DNA of 64,000 bases from Arthrobacter pascens. Lineage in GTDB: Bacteria; Actinomycetota; Actinomycetes; Actinomycetales; Micrococcaceae. The notes below the pieces were generated by a model. That model did no database searches and was not told the DNA's origin. It was given only the letters and a program-made list of their open reading frames with translations. Location: contig NZ_JAUSWY010000001.1 in assembly GCF_030815585.1 (NCBI RefSeq), positions 3,410,001-3,474,000 on the forward strand. Direction: 5' to 3'. Both the position numbers and the translations under genes were made by a program. Positions 8,413 to 16,606 of this stretch are shown piece after piece. Position 1 is the first letter of the stretch, and each line of letters opens with the position of its first letter.

Positions 8413-9330
8413 TCATTCGGGGGCGGAGTCGACGATTCGGTAGTCGATGGCAGTGTGGCCAACCACTTCATTTGAGCCGAAGCCGAAGGCTGCGTAAGTC
8501 ATGATGGCTCGTTCGCCGATGACCAGCCCGGTATCGGGGTCGATGATCATTTCTGCCCGTTGGCCGGCGCGGAGTGGTTCTGTCCGCCCGATCGCTATGC
8601 CGACCTTGCCGTCGAAGTTGGCTTGCTCGCTGGCATTGACCCCGGGGATGAAAGCCAGCGCCTGGTAGAGGCCAGCGCGCAGGTCGGCAGGAACGAGACC
8701 TAGCCTCAGGATGTCGGTGATGCGTACGAAGTTGTTCTCATCCCGTGAGGCTGAACCCCCGTCGTACTGGGAGTTGAAGTGGTCGTATAACGCCTGCCCG
8801 TCCCGCGGCAGAGCGTCCAGCTCCTCCTCGCTCAGCAGGCTCCACGGGCCGCCATAAAAATATCCGTCCTTGGCGCGGATGACCTCTGTTTCCATGGGTA
8901 CCGGGGCGGCATCGCCCCAGTCGCGCCGGAGGACCCAGTCCTCATTTGGGCTGCCTGGAACGTAAACGTCAATTGTCTGGACGTTCATCGAGTTTTTGAT
9001 GGTCCCCGATTCATCCACGCTGGAAACACCCCAGTTGGCGCGCGTGTGGATCAGCAGGTATTCGCCCGGCTTTGGCACGGGATCGCTGAAGGTCATTGAC
9101 TGCTCCGCAACTGCCCGCAGGACCCCTGCTGCGTGCGCGCTTTGCGCGGTAATGCTGATCTGCCCTACAACCAGCGCGCCCACTGTTGCTGTCGCGGCGG
9201 CGAGCAAAACTCGACGGGTTGGGTGAGGGCGGGCCGGTCCGGCAGGCTTCAGCGGAACAAGGGTCGGGAGCTTGACGAGCTGCCTGCGTAGCGCTTCACG
9301 CCTGTCAGCCTGGAACTCGGATGTGTTCAT
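8413..9330 (-). CDS. CU044_5270-family membrane-anchored protein, possible anti-sigma partner
   Basis: This 305-residue protein has a basic cytoplasmic N-terminus (residues 1-42), one transmembrane segment at about 43-66 (VLLAAATATVGALVVG) and a long exported domain. The exported part has the family's patterns (YFYGGPWSLL, LYQALAFIPGV, GKVGIAIGR). Its start codon overlaps the stop of the ECF sigma gene (ATGA), so the two are co-translated. Members of this family regularly sit beside ECF sigma factors; an anti-sigma or sensor role is therefore plausible but unproven. No zinc-finger anti-sigma motif is visible in the N-terminus. Confidence 0.8.
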   Translation of the reverse strand: MNTSEFQADRREALRRQLVKLPTLVPLKPAGPARPHPTRRVLLAAATATVGALVVGQISITAQSAHAAGVLRAVAEQSMTFSDPVPKPGEYLLIHTRANWGVSSVDESGTIKNSMNVQTIDVYVPGSPNEDWVLRRDWGDAAPVPMETEVIRAKDGYFYGGPWSLLSEEELDALPRDGQALYDHFNSQYDGGSASRDENNFVRITDILRLGLVPADLRAGLYQALAFIPGVNASEQANFDGKVGIAIGRTEPLRAGQRAEMIIDPDTGLVIGERAIMTYAAFGFGSNEVVGHTAIDYRIVDSAPE

Positions 9331-9938
9331 GATGTTCTCCGTCCAAGAATTGCCTGCGGGTCCGGCTCTTGTTCATGCACTACTTGGCTATACAGGGTCC
9401 CAAGCCGGGATTTCGCTCGATGGAGCCGGGACTTCACCGTTCCATCCGCAATGCCAAGGGCAGCACCTGCCTCTTTGGCTCCCAGGCCCCCTATGACGCA
9501 CAGGGTGAGCACGTCGCGCTCTTGTGGTCTTAGTTTCGTGAAAGCTTCCCGAAGAGCAGAGGACTTGAAACTGGATTCATCGGCTTCGGCAATGCCGTCG
9601 GCAATGTCGGCCGCATCCTGTGGCGGCGGGAGCTGGTTGAGGAAGTGCCTGTAGCGGCGTTGCTGACGGACGTGGTTACGGAGGGTGTTGTTCGTGGTGA
9701 CCAACAGCCAAGGCAGTATCGAGTCATTCACTATGCGGACATTGGCGCGCCGGCGCCATGCCTCATAGAAGACCACGGCGGTGACGTCCTCAGCCACGTG
9801 AGGCAGGCTCAGCACTTTGAGAGCATGCCGGCGCACCCGGTCATGATGGCGGTCGAAAAGCAATCCGAAGGCGTCACCGTCGCCGTTGACAACCTGGGAC
9901 CACAACACCTCGTCCGAGATACCCGATTCTTCGCCCAT
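9327..9938 (-). CDS. ECF-type RNA polymerase sigma factor
   Basis: This 203-residue sigma-70 family factor shows region 2 at about residues 15-90 (DAFGLLFDRHHDRVRRHALKVL, VVFYEAWRRR). Region 4 lies at about 125-180 and contains the helix-turn-helix GLGAKEAGAALGIADGTVKSRLHRAKSRL. It lacks regions 1 and 3, as expected for ECF factors. It is followed with a 4-bp overlap by the membrane protein at 8413, forming a probable signal-responsive pair. The regulon cannot be read from this window. Confidence 0.92.
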   Translation of the reverse strand: MGEESGISDEVLWSQVVNGDGDAFGLLFDRHHDRVRRHALKVLSLPHVAEDVTAVVFYEAWRRRANVRIVNDSILPWLLVTTNNTLRNHVRQQRRYRHFLNQLPPPQDAADIADGIAEADESSFKSSALREAFTKLRPQERDVLTLCVIGGLGAKEAGAALGIADGTVKSRLHRAKSRLGTLYSQVVHEQEPDPQAILGRRTS

Positions 9939-10152
9939 ACCTCATAGTGTCCGGTCACCCCGATCAGTTCCATGATTCGACGATCGAATTTCGCAAACGG
10001 AGTTGAGGGCCTGGCCGCCCTTCCGTGGTGCCCTGAAGTGGTGGCATTCAGCATATTCTTTGTCCAAGGAAGACGGCGCTTCTATCGGATTCGTCGTTTC
10101 ACCAAGATAGGCATATGAAGATCTGCCCCGGCCCGCGCAAGGAGGCAATCCC

Positions 10153-11346
10153 ATGTCAGGCGCCCTTGATGTGGCCGCGACCGCCGATCCGATCATCCCG
10201 TTTCGAGTGCGGATCGACGCCGCCACGGTCGACGACCTCCGCAGCCGGCTGCGGCGCACGCGCTGGCCCGAGCCGTCGACCACCGGCGGCTGGACGCAGG
10301 GCACCCCGCTCGCGTACGCCCGGGAGCTCTGCACCGATTGGGCCGAGCAATACGACTTCGCCGCCGCCGAGGCTCGTCTCAACCGCCATCCACAGTTCCG
10401 CACCGTGATCGACGGCTTGGCCATCCACTTTGTGCACGTGCGCTCAGTACGCTCCGACGCCGTGCCGCTTCTGATGACCCATGGCTGGCCCGGTTCAGTG
10501 GTGGAGTTCGCGGACGTCGCCGCCCCGCTGGCGGACCCGCCCGCCGGGCAGCCCGCCTTCCACGTGGTGTGCCCGTCGCTGCCCGGCTACGGCTTCAGCG
10601 ACAAGCCCGCGACCGAGGGCTGGACGGTGCGGCGGGTCGCCCGCGCCTGGGCCGAGCTGATGACCCTCCTCGGTTACCCTTACTTCCTCGCGCAGGGCCA
10701 TGACTGGGGCACGAGCGTCAGCACCGCTCTGGCCACCCACTACCCCGAACGCCTTATCGGTATCCATCTGATGCCCCCGCTGGTGGCCGCCGACCCCGCC
10801 ACGCTCGACGACCTGACCATGGCCGAACACGCCGCCCTTGCCGATTTGACCAAGGCTGCCTCCGGCGACGGCTACTCGTTCGAGCAGTCCACCCGTCCAC
10901 AGACCATCGGTTACGCACTGGTCGACTCCCCCGCGGCCCTGCTCACCTGGATCATCGAGAAGTTCCACGCCTGGACCGATCACGACGGCACCCTGGAGTC
11001 GGTCCTGAGCCGAGACCAACTGCTGGACAACTTGATGCTCTACTGGCTGCCTGCCACCGGCGCGTCCGCCGCACGCCTCTACTGGGAAAGCTTCGCCGAG
11101 ATCCAGGCCCTGTTCCGCTCCGGCGCCGCCGATCAGATTATGGTCCCCACCGCGTGCTCGATCTTCCCGCGCGAGAACCCCCGTCCGTCCCGCCGCTGGG
11201 CCGAGCGCCGCTTCCCCGACATCCGTTACTGGAACGAGCCGTCCCGAGGAGGCCACTTCGCCGCCTTCGAACAGCCCGCACTGTTCCTGGACGAGATCCG
11301 CAACGCCACCACCCACCTGACCGCCACCGCGATCAGCCCCACCTGA
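10153..11346 (+). CDS. Epoxide hydrolase family protein (alpha/beta hydrolase)
   Basis: This 397-residue protein starts at ATG after AGGAGG. The N-terminal epoxide-hydrolase domain (about residues 15-125) carries RWPEPSTTGGW. The oxyanion HGWPGS motif is at about 113-118, the nucleophile motif GHDWG has Asp184, and the C-terminal GGHFAAFE carries catalytic His368. An Asp nucleophile rather than Ser supports epoxide opening over ester hydrolysis. The coding sequence is richer in G/C third positions than its neighbours and it stands alone between unrelated genes, so it may be acquired. The natural substrate is unknown. Confidence 0.9.
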   Translation: MSGALDVAATADPIIPFRVRIDAATVDDLRSRLRRTRWPEPSTTGGWTQGTPLAYARELCTDWAEQYDFAAAEARLNRHPQFRTVIDGLAIHFVHVRSVRSDAVPLLMTHGWPGSVVEFADVAAPLADPPAGQPAFHVVCPSLPGYGFSDKPATEGWTVRRVARAWAELMTLLGYPYFLAQGHDWGTSVSTALATHYPERLIGIHLMPPLVAADPATLDDLTMAEHAALADLTKAASGDGYSFEQSTRPQTIGYALVDSPAALLTWIIEKFHAWTDHDGTLESVLSRDQLLDNLMLYWLPATGASAARLYWESFAEIQALFRSGAADQIMVPTACSIFPRENPRPSRRWAERRFPDIRYWNEPSRGGHFAAFEQPALFLDEIRNATTHLTATAISPT

Positions 11347-11405
11347 TCCGAGCCACCACCCGCCCGGCTGCTTGTGGACTTCGCTTGGGGTGGAAGACTC
11401 GCTCT

Positions 11406-12176
11406 TCAGACCAGCTGAGTGAGAATGACGGGTCCGGATTCCGTGACGGCAATCGTGTGCTCGGAGTGCGCGGTCCGACGGCCATTGGAACTGCGCAAGG
11501 TCCACCCATCAGGCGCTGTAACAAGTTTGCTGGTGCCGTCCATGATCCATGGTTCTATTGCCAGAAGCAGTCCCGGGCGAAGCACGTATCCGCGTCCTGG
11601 GGTACCGATGTTCGGTATGTGCGGGTCCTGGTGCATGGTGCTTCCTACACCATGCCCGCCAAATTCGCTGTTGACCCTAAAGCGCGCTGATTCGAGCACT
11701 GAGCCAATTGCATGAGAGATGTCTCCAATACGCGCTCCGGGCTGGGCTGCATGGATACCGGCCAGAAGCGCTTTCTCCGTTGTTTCAATCATGTGCTGGT
11801 CTCCGGGTGCAGAAGAATCCCCTACAACGAAGCTGATGGCGGAATCAGTGACCCACCCGTTAACACTTGCTGCGAAGTCAAGGGTAAGTAGATCGCCATC
11901 CATCAGGACGTAGTCATGAGGGAGGCCGTGTAAAACGGCTTCGTTGACGGACGTGCAGATGACCTTTCCGAAGGGGCCGCGCCCAAATGATGGGGTGTAG
12001 TCGACATAGCACGAGCGAGCTCCTGCTATCCGGATCATCGAGGCTGCCCAATCGTTAATCTCCAAGAGATTCGTCCCGGGCTCGGTTCTGTCCCTCAAGT
12101 CCGAGAGAGTCTTCGCCACGAATTGTCCACAGACGCGTGCCGCGTCAACTTCTCGAGGCGTGAGTAGCTCAATCAA
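11406..12176 (-). CDS. map: Type I methionine aminopeptidase
   Basis: This metalloenzyme removes the initiator Met from nascent proteins. TTG at 12176 is preferred as start (256 residues) because GGAGG lies 5 nt upstream; an alternative TTG at 12188 sits inside the operator. Metal ligands and catalytic residues are all visible: His in LHGLP, Asp in LDFAASVNGWVTDSA, His in GGHGVGSTMH, Glu in AIEPWI and Glu in SEHTIAV. It has no N-terminal zinc or SH3 extension. It is divergent from an XRE regulator across a perfect palindrome, so it is probably a regulated second copy rather than the housekeeping map, which usually sits near ribosomal genes. Confidence 0.9.
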   Translation of the reverse strand: MIELLTPREVDAARVCGQFVAKTLSDLRDRTEPGTNLLEINDWAASMIRIAGARSCYVDYTPSFGRGPFGKVICTSVNEAVLHGLPHDYVLMDGDLLTLDFAASVNGWVTDSAISFVVGDSSAPGDQHMIETTEKALLAGIHAAQPGARIGDISHAIGSVLESARFRVNSEFGGHGVGSTMHQDPHIPNIGTPGRGYVLRPGLLLAIEPWIMDGTSKLVTAPDGWTLRSSNGRRTAHSEHTIAVTESGPVILTQLV

Positions 12177-12187
12177 TGATTCCTCCA

Positions 12188-12219
12188 AGTAGTACCGTTA
12201 TTATTATAACGGTACTACT
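12188..12219. promoter_or_regulatory. Perfect 14-bp inverted repeat between map and XRE gene
   Basis: AGTAGTACCGTTAT (12188-12201) and its exact reverse complement (12206-12219) are separated by 4 bp. On the minus strand the centre contains TATAAT (12203-12208) and on the plus strand TATAAC (12205-12210), so the palindrome covers a -10-like element for each divergent gene. This is what an autoregulatory operator for the XRE protein would look like. Clear -35 boxes were not found. Confidence 0.72.
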
Positions 12220-12227
12220 CTTAGAAG

Positions 12228-12500
12228 ATGGTTAGAGTCCCACTAAGCCCAGAAGACATCCGAGCAGGGCAGCTGCTCGGAGAGATGCTCCGTAATGCGC
12301 GGGGGGAACGGACACTGGTCCAGGTAGCTCTTGGTGCAGGTATATCCCCTGAGACACTCCGGAAGATCGAGACGGGTCGAATCGCCACCCCGTCCTTCAT
12401 GATCGTGGCTGCCCTTGCCGAAGAACTGGCCCTCTCCCTCGATGCCCTCCAGGGCACACTACGAAGGTCATCGGCTGAGAAGCTCGATGTAGCTTCCTGA
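12228..12500 (+). CDS. XRE-family helix-turn-helix regulator
   Basis: This 90-residue regulator has an HTH_3/XRE fold over about residues 15-75: GEMLRNARGERTLVQVALGAGISPETLRKIETGR, then ALAEELALSLDALQ. The start ATG follows AGAAG with no spacing, so it may be translated from a very short leader given the -10-like element 18 nt upstream. It is divergent from map with a shared palindrome. It has no ligand-binding domain, so the protein is little more than a DNA-binding unit. A role in repressing itself and map is inferred. Confidence 0.87.
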   Translation: MVRVPLSPEDIRAGQLLGEMLRNARGERTLVQVALGAGISPETLRKIETGRIATPSFMIVAALAEELALSLDALQGTLRRSSAEKLDVAS

Positions 12501-12623
12501 GCGCTTCTGCCCCCACAACCTTGCAGGTGGACGCTGTCGTGTACTTGTCGGCCAGCGTTTCTGTGGCCACGCACTGAGACATCTTCGATCCAATCCACGG
12601 AAATACTAGACTCGCCGGGGCAC

Positions 12624-13484
12624 TTACTTCGCCCAGCCGACCTTCTGGAGCCAGCCCGTCAGGAGGGGCAGAACGACGGAGCCGTGCATCGCGCTCATGT
12701 GGTCGAGGCCCGGAAGTATTTCGACGTCCCATCCGGCCTCGGCGAGTGCTCCGCTGTGCGTCACCAAAGGCTCACCGATCCTCACCTGGACGTTGCCCCA
12801 TGCCGGTCCGTAATCGATCCGGTCGTCTGCGCCGGCGAAGGCGAGCCGGGGCAAGTCACGCGGAACGGCGGCGGCAAAGTCGTCGAAGTCCTGGAGTGCC
12901 TCGTAGAGGGTTACGAATTGGCGGGTTTGTGCCTCGTTCGTTTGAATGGGAACGGAATCCCAGTCGCCAGGCTCGGCTTCAGTGACCGGCGAGGCAGCCT
13001 GGGCAGGTGCCTGGGCGGACATCGAATGCGCCGCCCGGGTGACGGCCAGAATGCTCTTGTACGGGCCATCGAAAGGCGGGTATCCGCCCATGATCAGCGC
13101 CCGGAGACGGTCTGTGCGAAGGGCGAGCTGCAAACCGCTAAGCGCCAGCCACTAGTAGCCGTAGTAGGCGAAGACGTCGGCATCAGCGGCGTCGGCTATG
13201 GCCAGGAAATCTGCCGCGACATTCCCTGGTGTGAGGGTGTCTGGGGCCGGGTGAGCCATCCGATGTGCTTCGTAGTCGGCGGCGATCACCCGGTTCGATC
13301 GTGCAAGCCCATTGACCAGGGTTGGCCCCAGATCAGGGTCCGCGCCCCACTGACGCATAGTCTCGGCTTCCGCCGTCGTATGTGGTGCGAGACTGACAGG
13401 CACCAGCAGCGCGGGTCCGTCTCCATGAATGGTGACTGGGATGGTGGTGCCGTCGTGTAAAACGGCCTCGGCATTTTCAGTCAT
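12624..13484 (-). pseudogene. Alpha/beta hydrolase interrupted by an amber codon at the nucleophile
   Basis: One continuous frame of 287 codons is interrupted only by TAG at 13152-13154 (codon 111). The sequence around it reads FAYYGY-stop-WLALSGLQLALR, which matches the nucleophile elbow Gly-x-Ser-x of alpha/beta hydrolases. The stop therefore sits exactly where catalytic Ser is expected (TCG to TAG needs one change). Downstream sequence is intact, with a candidate Asp region (AGADDRIDYG) and catalytic His in LPGLDHMSAM. A downstream start at 13133 would give an inactive fragment. It may be a recent null allele or a sequencing error; recoding is unlikely. Confidence 0.85.
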
Positions 13485-13624
13485 GGCTTTACCCCCAATG
13501 TAAGTGCAACCTGGACACGTTAAAGCATGTCATTGAACGGCCTTCGGGCGGAGGACCAACTAGCGGACAGAAACGATCGCCCTTCAGCGGTCGCGCCCTG
13601 GTGCCGGAGCGGCATACTTGGCCT

Positions 13625-13867
13625 ATGAATATCGACCAGTGGTGGCCGAAGCTCAAGCCGTCGACGAGGGCATGGCTAATTGAGAATAACGGTGACGTTC
13701 TGCTGGCAGAGGTGGTCGCGGAGATCGCTTCCGTAGGTGGGTCGGTCTCTCAAAGCGGTCCGTCGGGCTTCTACCTCTCGGACGCTGCCACCGACTGGAT
13801 TGAGGCTGTAGCCAACGGCGAAGTGCCCGAAGGTGGCGCTGCGGATCACGGCCTCGGACAGGCGTGA
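13625..13867 (+). CDS. Small hypothetical protein
   Basis: An 80-residue soluble protein starting at ATG (MNIDQWWPKLKPSTRAWLIE). No membrane segment, signal or known motif was recognised. The composition is ordinary, with a conserved-looking region up to about residue 65 (GGSVSQSGPSGFYLSDAATDWIE). It stands alone between divergent or convergent genes. It may be a standalone small actinobacterial protein; no function is proposed. Confidence 0.6.
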   Translation: MNIDQWWPKLKPSTRAWLIENNGDVLLAEVVAEIASVGGSVSQSGPSGFYLSDAATDWIEAVANGEVPEGGAADHGLGQA

Positions 13868-13922
13868 GACTACGTAATGAGTGGCTTTCTGAAGAAGGTT
13901 GCAGCCGCGGATAGTCGCCGGC

Positions 13923-14354
13923 TCAGCGGCCGGTTCGCATCCGATCACGTGCGCAATTCACGACGTCGGTCAGGTCGAGCCCGTAGGTCGGCCCTTCACC
14001 GGAGCCATACTCCTCGAGTCGGGCTTCACCGCGCTCGAAGAGCCGGAGGGCGCCAACGCTGTTCCCCCGGGCGGCGTGGGTGAGCCCGACGCAGATCTGG
14101 GCGAGGCCTTGCCAAAGGTTGCGCTCTTCGGCCGGCCCGGCTTTCCAGCGGGCCTCGAGCACCTCATGCGCGGCGAAGGGCCGGCCGGCTTCCACCAGAC
14201 TCCGGGCCGAGACCAAGGTCTGCACCGGCGGCAGCGGCTCCTCCGAGACCGGCTCGACGCCAGCGCTTCCGTACGGCAGCGGACGCCCAAGAGCGTCACG
14301 CGGGCGGGCCTGCCGCGGGCGCCTTGAAGCATCCCGATCCCTGTCACCGGTCAT
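13923..14354 (-). CDS. DUF309 domain-containing protein
   Basis: This protein has 143 residues. ATG at 14354 is chosen because GGAGGAAC lies immediately upstream; an in-frame start at 14390 lacks this support. The DUF309 helical pattern spans about residues 45-130: ARSLVEAGRPFAAHEVLEARWK, LWQGLAQICVGLTHAARGN and GALRLFERG. The conserved His-Glu-x-x-Glu (HEVLE) is present. DUF309 proteins are small helical proteins of unknown biochemical role. The N-terminal 40 residues are Arg/Pro-rich and probably disordered. Confidence 0.82.
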   Translation of the reverse strand: MTGDRDRDASRRPRQARPRDALGRPLPYGSAGVEPVSEEPLPPVQTLVSARSLVEAGRPFAAHEVLEARWKAGPAEERNLWQGLAQICVGLTHAARGNSVGALRLFERGEARLEEYGSGEGPTYGLDLTDVVNCARDRMRTGR

Positions 14355-14533
14355 TGCAGTTCCTCCCTGAGTGTTCGTAAATCTTCCCAACCTTCATATG
14401 CCCAATGCTAAGACCCCGCCCAACTCCCGGGCTCCCTATCTCTCGATCTTGTATTGATAACATCGGATTCGATTTGCCTTCAATGAGTCGACTCTCCGTG
14501 GATGCTCGACGCGGCAGGTGTGCATTGCCGTGA

Positions 14534-15115
14534 CGGTCTTCGCACCTGATTGATCACCACGGCCGAATACTCAGTGATTCCGATTTTGATGACGACGGTG
14601 TGCGACGCATGGCGAAGTTGCTTCGAGCTACCCATGTGCCGGCACCGCGCGAACTTCCGACGCTCGCCGACAGGGTGGAAGGGATGCTTTCCCGCGCAGC
14701 GGCACGCGGCGCGCGCGTGCCCGATGGCCTCGACTCAATTCTGCGGCGAGTCCGTGCACGGGAAACGTCGGCGCCTGTCCTCACCCACCATGACGTGTGG
14801 CCTAACAACGTCATCGACGACGGCGACCGCTTGTGGCTTGTTGACTGGGAGTTCGCCGGCGCTGGCGACGGAATGTTTGATCTCGCGACAGTTGCACGAG
14901 CCGCAAATCTTGATATCGACGGTGAACACGCCATGCTCGAGGAATACGGCCTCCCTGGCGGTGCGCATCGACTCGCTGAAGCGCGGTGGAGCATCGGACT
15001 CTTCGAGGGTGCATGGGCGCTTGCGATGCATACCGCCCGGGGAAGCGACGGCGGCTTTGATTTCGCAAGGCACGCCAGCGACATGTTCGCCGGACTAAAG
15101 AACGTGCCCAACTGA
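14534..15115 (+). pseudogene. 5'-truncated APH-family phosphotransferase
   Basis: The frame is open from 14534, with a possible GTG start at 14600 giving 171 residues. The C-lobe of an aminoglycoside-phosphotransferase-like kinase is clear: the Brenner motif HHDVWPNN with catalytic Asp and metal Asn, then LWLVDWEFAG with the second metal Asp. Typical members are about 280-300 residues. The N-lobe with the nucleotide-binding lysine is missing, and the upstream sequence does not encode it. It is therefore most likely a non-functional remnant. The downstream half looks undamaged, so the truncation may have come with a rearrangement. Confidence 0.75.
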
Positions 15116-15163
15116 GTAATGGAAACGCCGTCATTGACGAGTTTCCATCGCTAGGCTCGTGGA

Positions 15164-15904
15164 ATGGATGGATTTGACCCCGCGAAGAGTTTCGGCCCTG
15201 AAGTTGCACAACGATATGACAGTCATTCGCTGCGCGGGGATGAGGCCGAGACCGTCGAATTTCTCGCACGTCATGCCGGCGATGGTTCCGCGCTGGAGTT
15301 TGCCATAGGCACCGGCCGGATTGCGATCCCACTTTCTGAGCGTGGCATCCGCGTCGACGGAATTGAATTGTCGCCGGACATGGTCGCGCAACTTCGAAAG
15401 AAGCCCGGTGGCGACAACGTGGATGTGACGGTGGGCGACATGGCGCGTGTATCCGCGCCTCGCGGCGACTACGGACTCGTTTATCTTGTCTTCAACACCA
15501 TTTACAACATTCTCACCCAGGATGATCAGGTGCGATGCTTCGAAAACGCGGCTCGACACCTGACAGAAGATGGCGTGTTCGTGGTTGAGGCAGCGGTGCC
15601 GTCGACCTGGATTCGCGGCGACCAGTTCATTAACGTCGAGCAGCTCACGAACGATGAAGTGGTGCTGGATGCTAATCGCTACGACCCGGTGACACAGATT
15701 CTCGATGAGAACCACGTCTCTCTAACCAAGGATGGTGTGCGGCTCTTTCCAATCTCCTGCCGGCTGATCTGGCCGAGCGAAATGGATCTGATGGCGAGAA
15801 TCGCCGGGTTTAGGCTGGTAGATCGATGGGGCGATTGGAGCGCTCAACCGTTCACCGCGTCCAGCAGCCGCCATATCAGCGTCTACTCCCGGGCAGTGGA
15901 GTGA
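15164..15904 (+). CDS. Class I SAM-dependent methyltransferase
   Basis: This 246-residue Rossmann-fold methyltransferase has motif I LEFAIGTGRIAIPL (about residues 45-58), motif II acidic GIELSPDMV (about 66-74) and motif III VTVGDMARV (about 88-96). It has no membrane or targeting signal. Its stop overlaps the GTG start of the nucleotidyltransferase-like gene, so the two are co-translated. The methyl acceptor is unknown. Codon use (more A/T third positions) differs from the housekeeping genes, suggesting acquisition. Confidence 0.87.
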   Translation: MDGFDPAKSFGPEVAQRYDSHSLRGDEAETVEFLARHAGDGSALEFAIGTGRIAIPLSERGIRVDGIELSPDMVAQLRKKPGGDNVDVTVGDMARVSAPRGDYGLVYLVFNTIYNILTQDDQVRCFENAARHLTEDGVFVVEAAVPSTWIRGDQFINVEQLTNDEVVLDANRYDPVTQILDENHVSLTKDGVRLFPISCRLIWPSEMDLMARIAGFRLVDRWGDWSAQPFTASSSRHISVYSRAVE

Positions 15905-16524
15905 ACCTCCGTCAGGGGCTGGGGCAGGATGAACCTGCGACGCGCCACGATGAACGACTCTTTCTCACCTATATCCAAAGGAATCCGGTCAACCGGCAGA
16001 TCCTTCAGTTGGCGCCGCTGCTGGGTATTGCGGACTGGTGGCTGACTGCGGGGGCCCTGTTCCAGACCGTCTGGAACGTACTGGACGGCAGGGACCCGGG
16101 CGCCGGCATCCGGGACTACGACCTGTTCTACTTTGACGAGGACACCTCTTACGAGGCGGAAGACGCGGTAATTCGCCGGGCGCGGGAACTGTTCAAGGAC
16201 CTGGGCGCGGAAGTCGAAGTGCGCAACGAAGCCCGCGTGCATCTTTGGTATGAGGAACATTTCTGCGTTCCTGCTGTGCCCTTCACCAGCACGGCCGATG
16301 CGATAGATCATTTCGCCGCGAAGACCTGCTGCTTCGCAGTCACGGCAGGCGACGACGGCGGCCTGAGAACGTATGCGCCGCACGGTTACGATGACCTGTT
16401 CGGCCGGAAGGTGGTACCGAACCCTGTGCTTGCGCCCCGCGACGTGTACGTGGCCAAGACCAGGCGGTGGAGTGAAGAATGGCCCTCACTGACGGTATTG
16501 CCGTGGCCCGCGGTGAAGGTCTAG
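15901..16524 (+). CDS. Nucleotidyltransferase-like protein (NTP_transf_6 / DUF925 type)
   Basis: A 207-residue protein. GTG at 15901 forms a GTGA overlap with the preceding stop and is preferred over an upstream in-frame ATG at 15826. The domain pattern fits the NTP_transf_6 family: WWLTAGALFQTVWNVL, then IRDYDLFYFDEDTSYEAED with a DxD-like acidic motif, then VHLWYEEHF. An acidic pair in that position is typical of nucleotidyltransferase metal binding. The substrate is unknown. Coupling to the methyltransferase may be functional or incidental. Confidence 0.78.
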   Translation: MNLRQGLGQDEPATRHDERLFLTYIQRNPVNRQILQLAPLLGIADWWLTAGALFQTVWNVLDGRDPGAGIRDYDLFYFDEDTSYEAEDAVIRRARELFKDLGAEVEVRNEARVHLWYEEHFCVPAVPFTSTADAIDHFAAKTCCFAVTAGDDGGLRTYAPHGYDDLFGRKVVPNPVLAPRDVYVAKTRRWSEEWPSLTVLPWPAVKV

Positions 16525-16606
16525 GAAGGCTCCGAGCGGTCTAAAAGTCCGGACATGCTGATCTGTGCTGATTGCTCCTGTGTCAGGGTCTTGGAATACT
16601 TCACAC

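Noticed and set aside
12188-12219. Palindrome as an insertion-sequence end or attachment site
   Set aside because: It lies precisely between divergent starts and over both -10-like boxes, no transposase or flanking duplication is present, and an operator explains it better.
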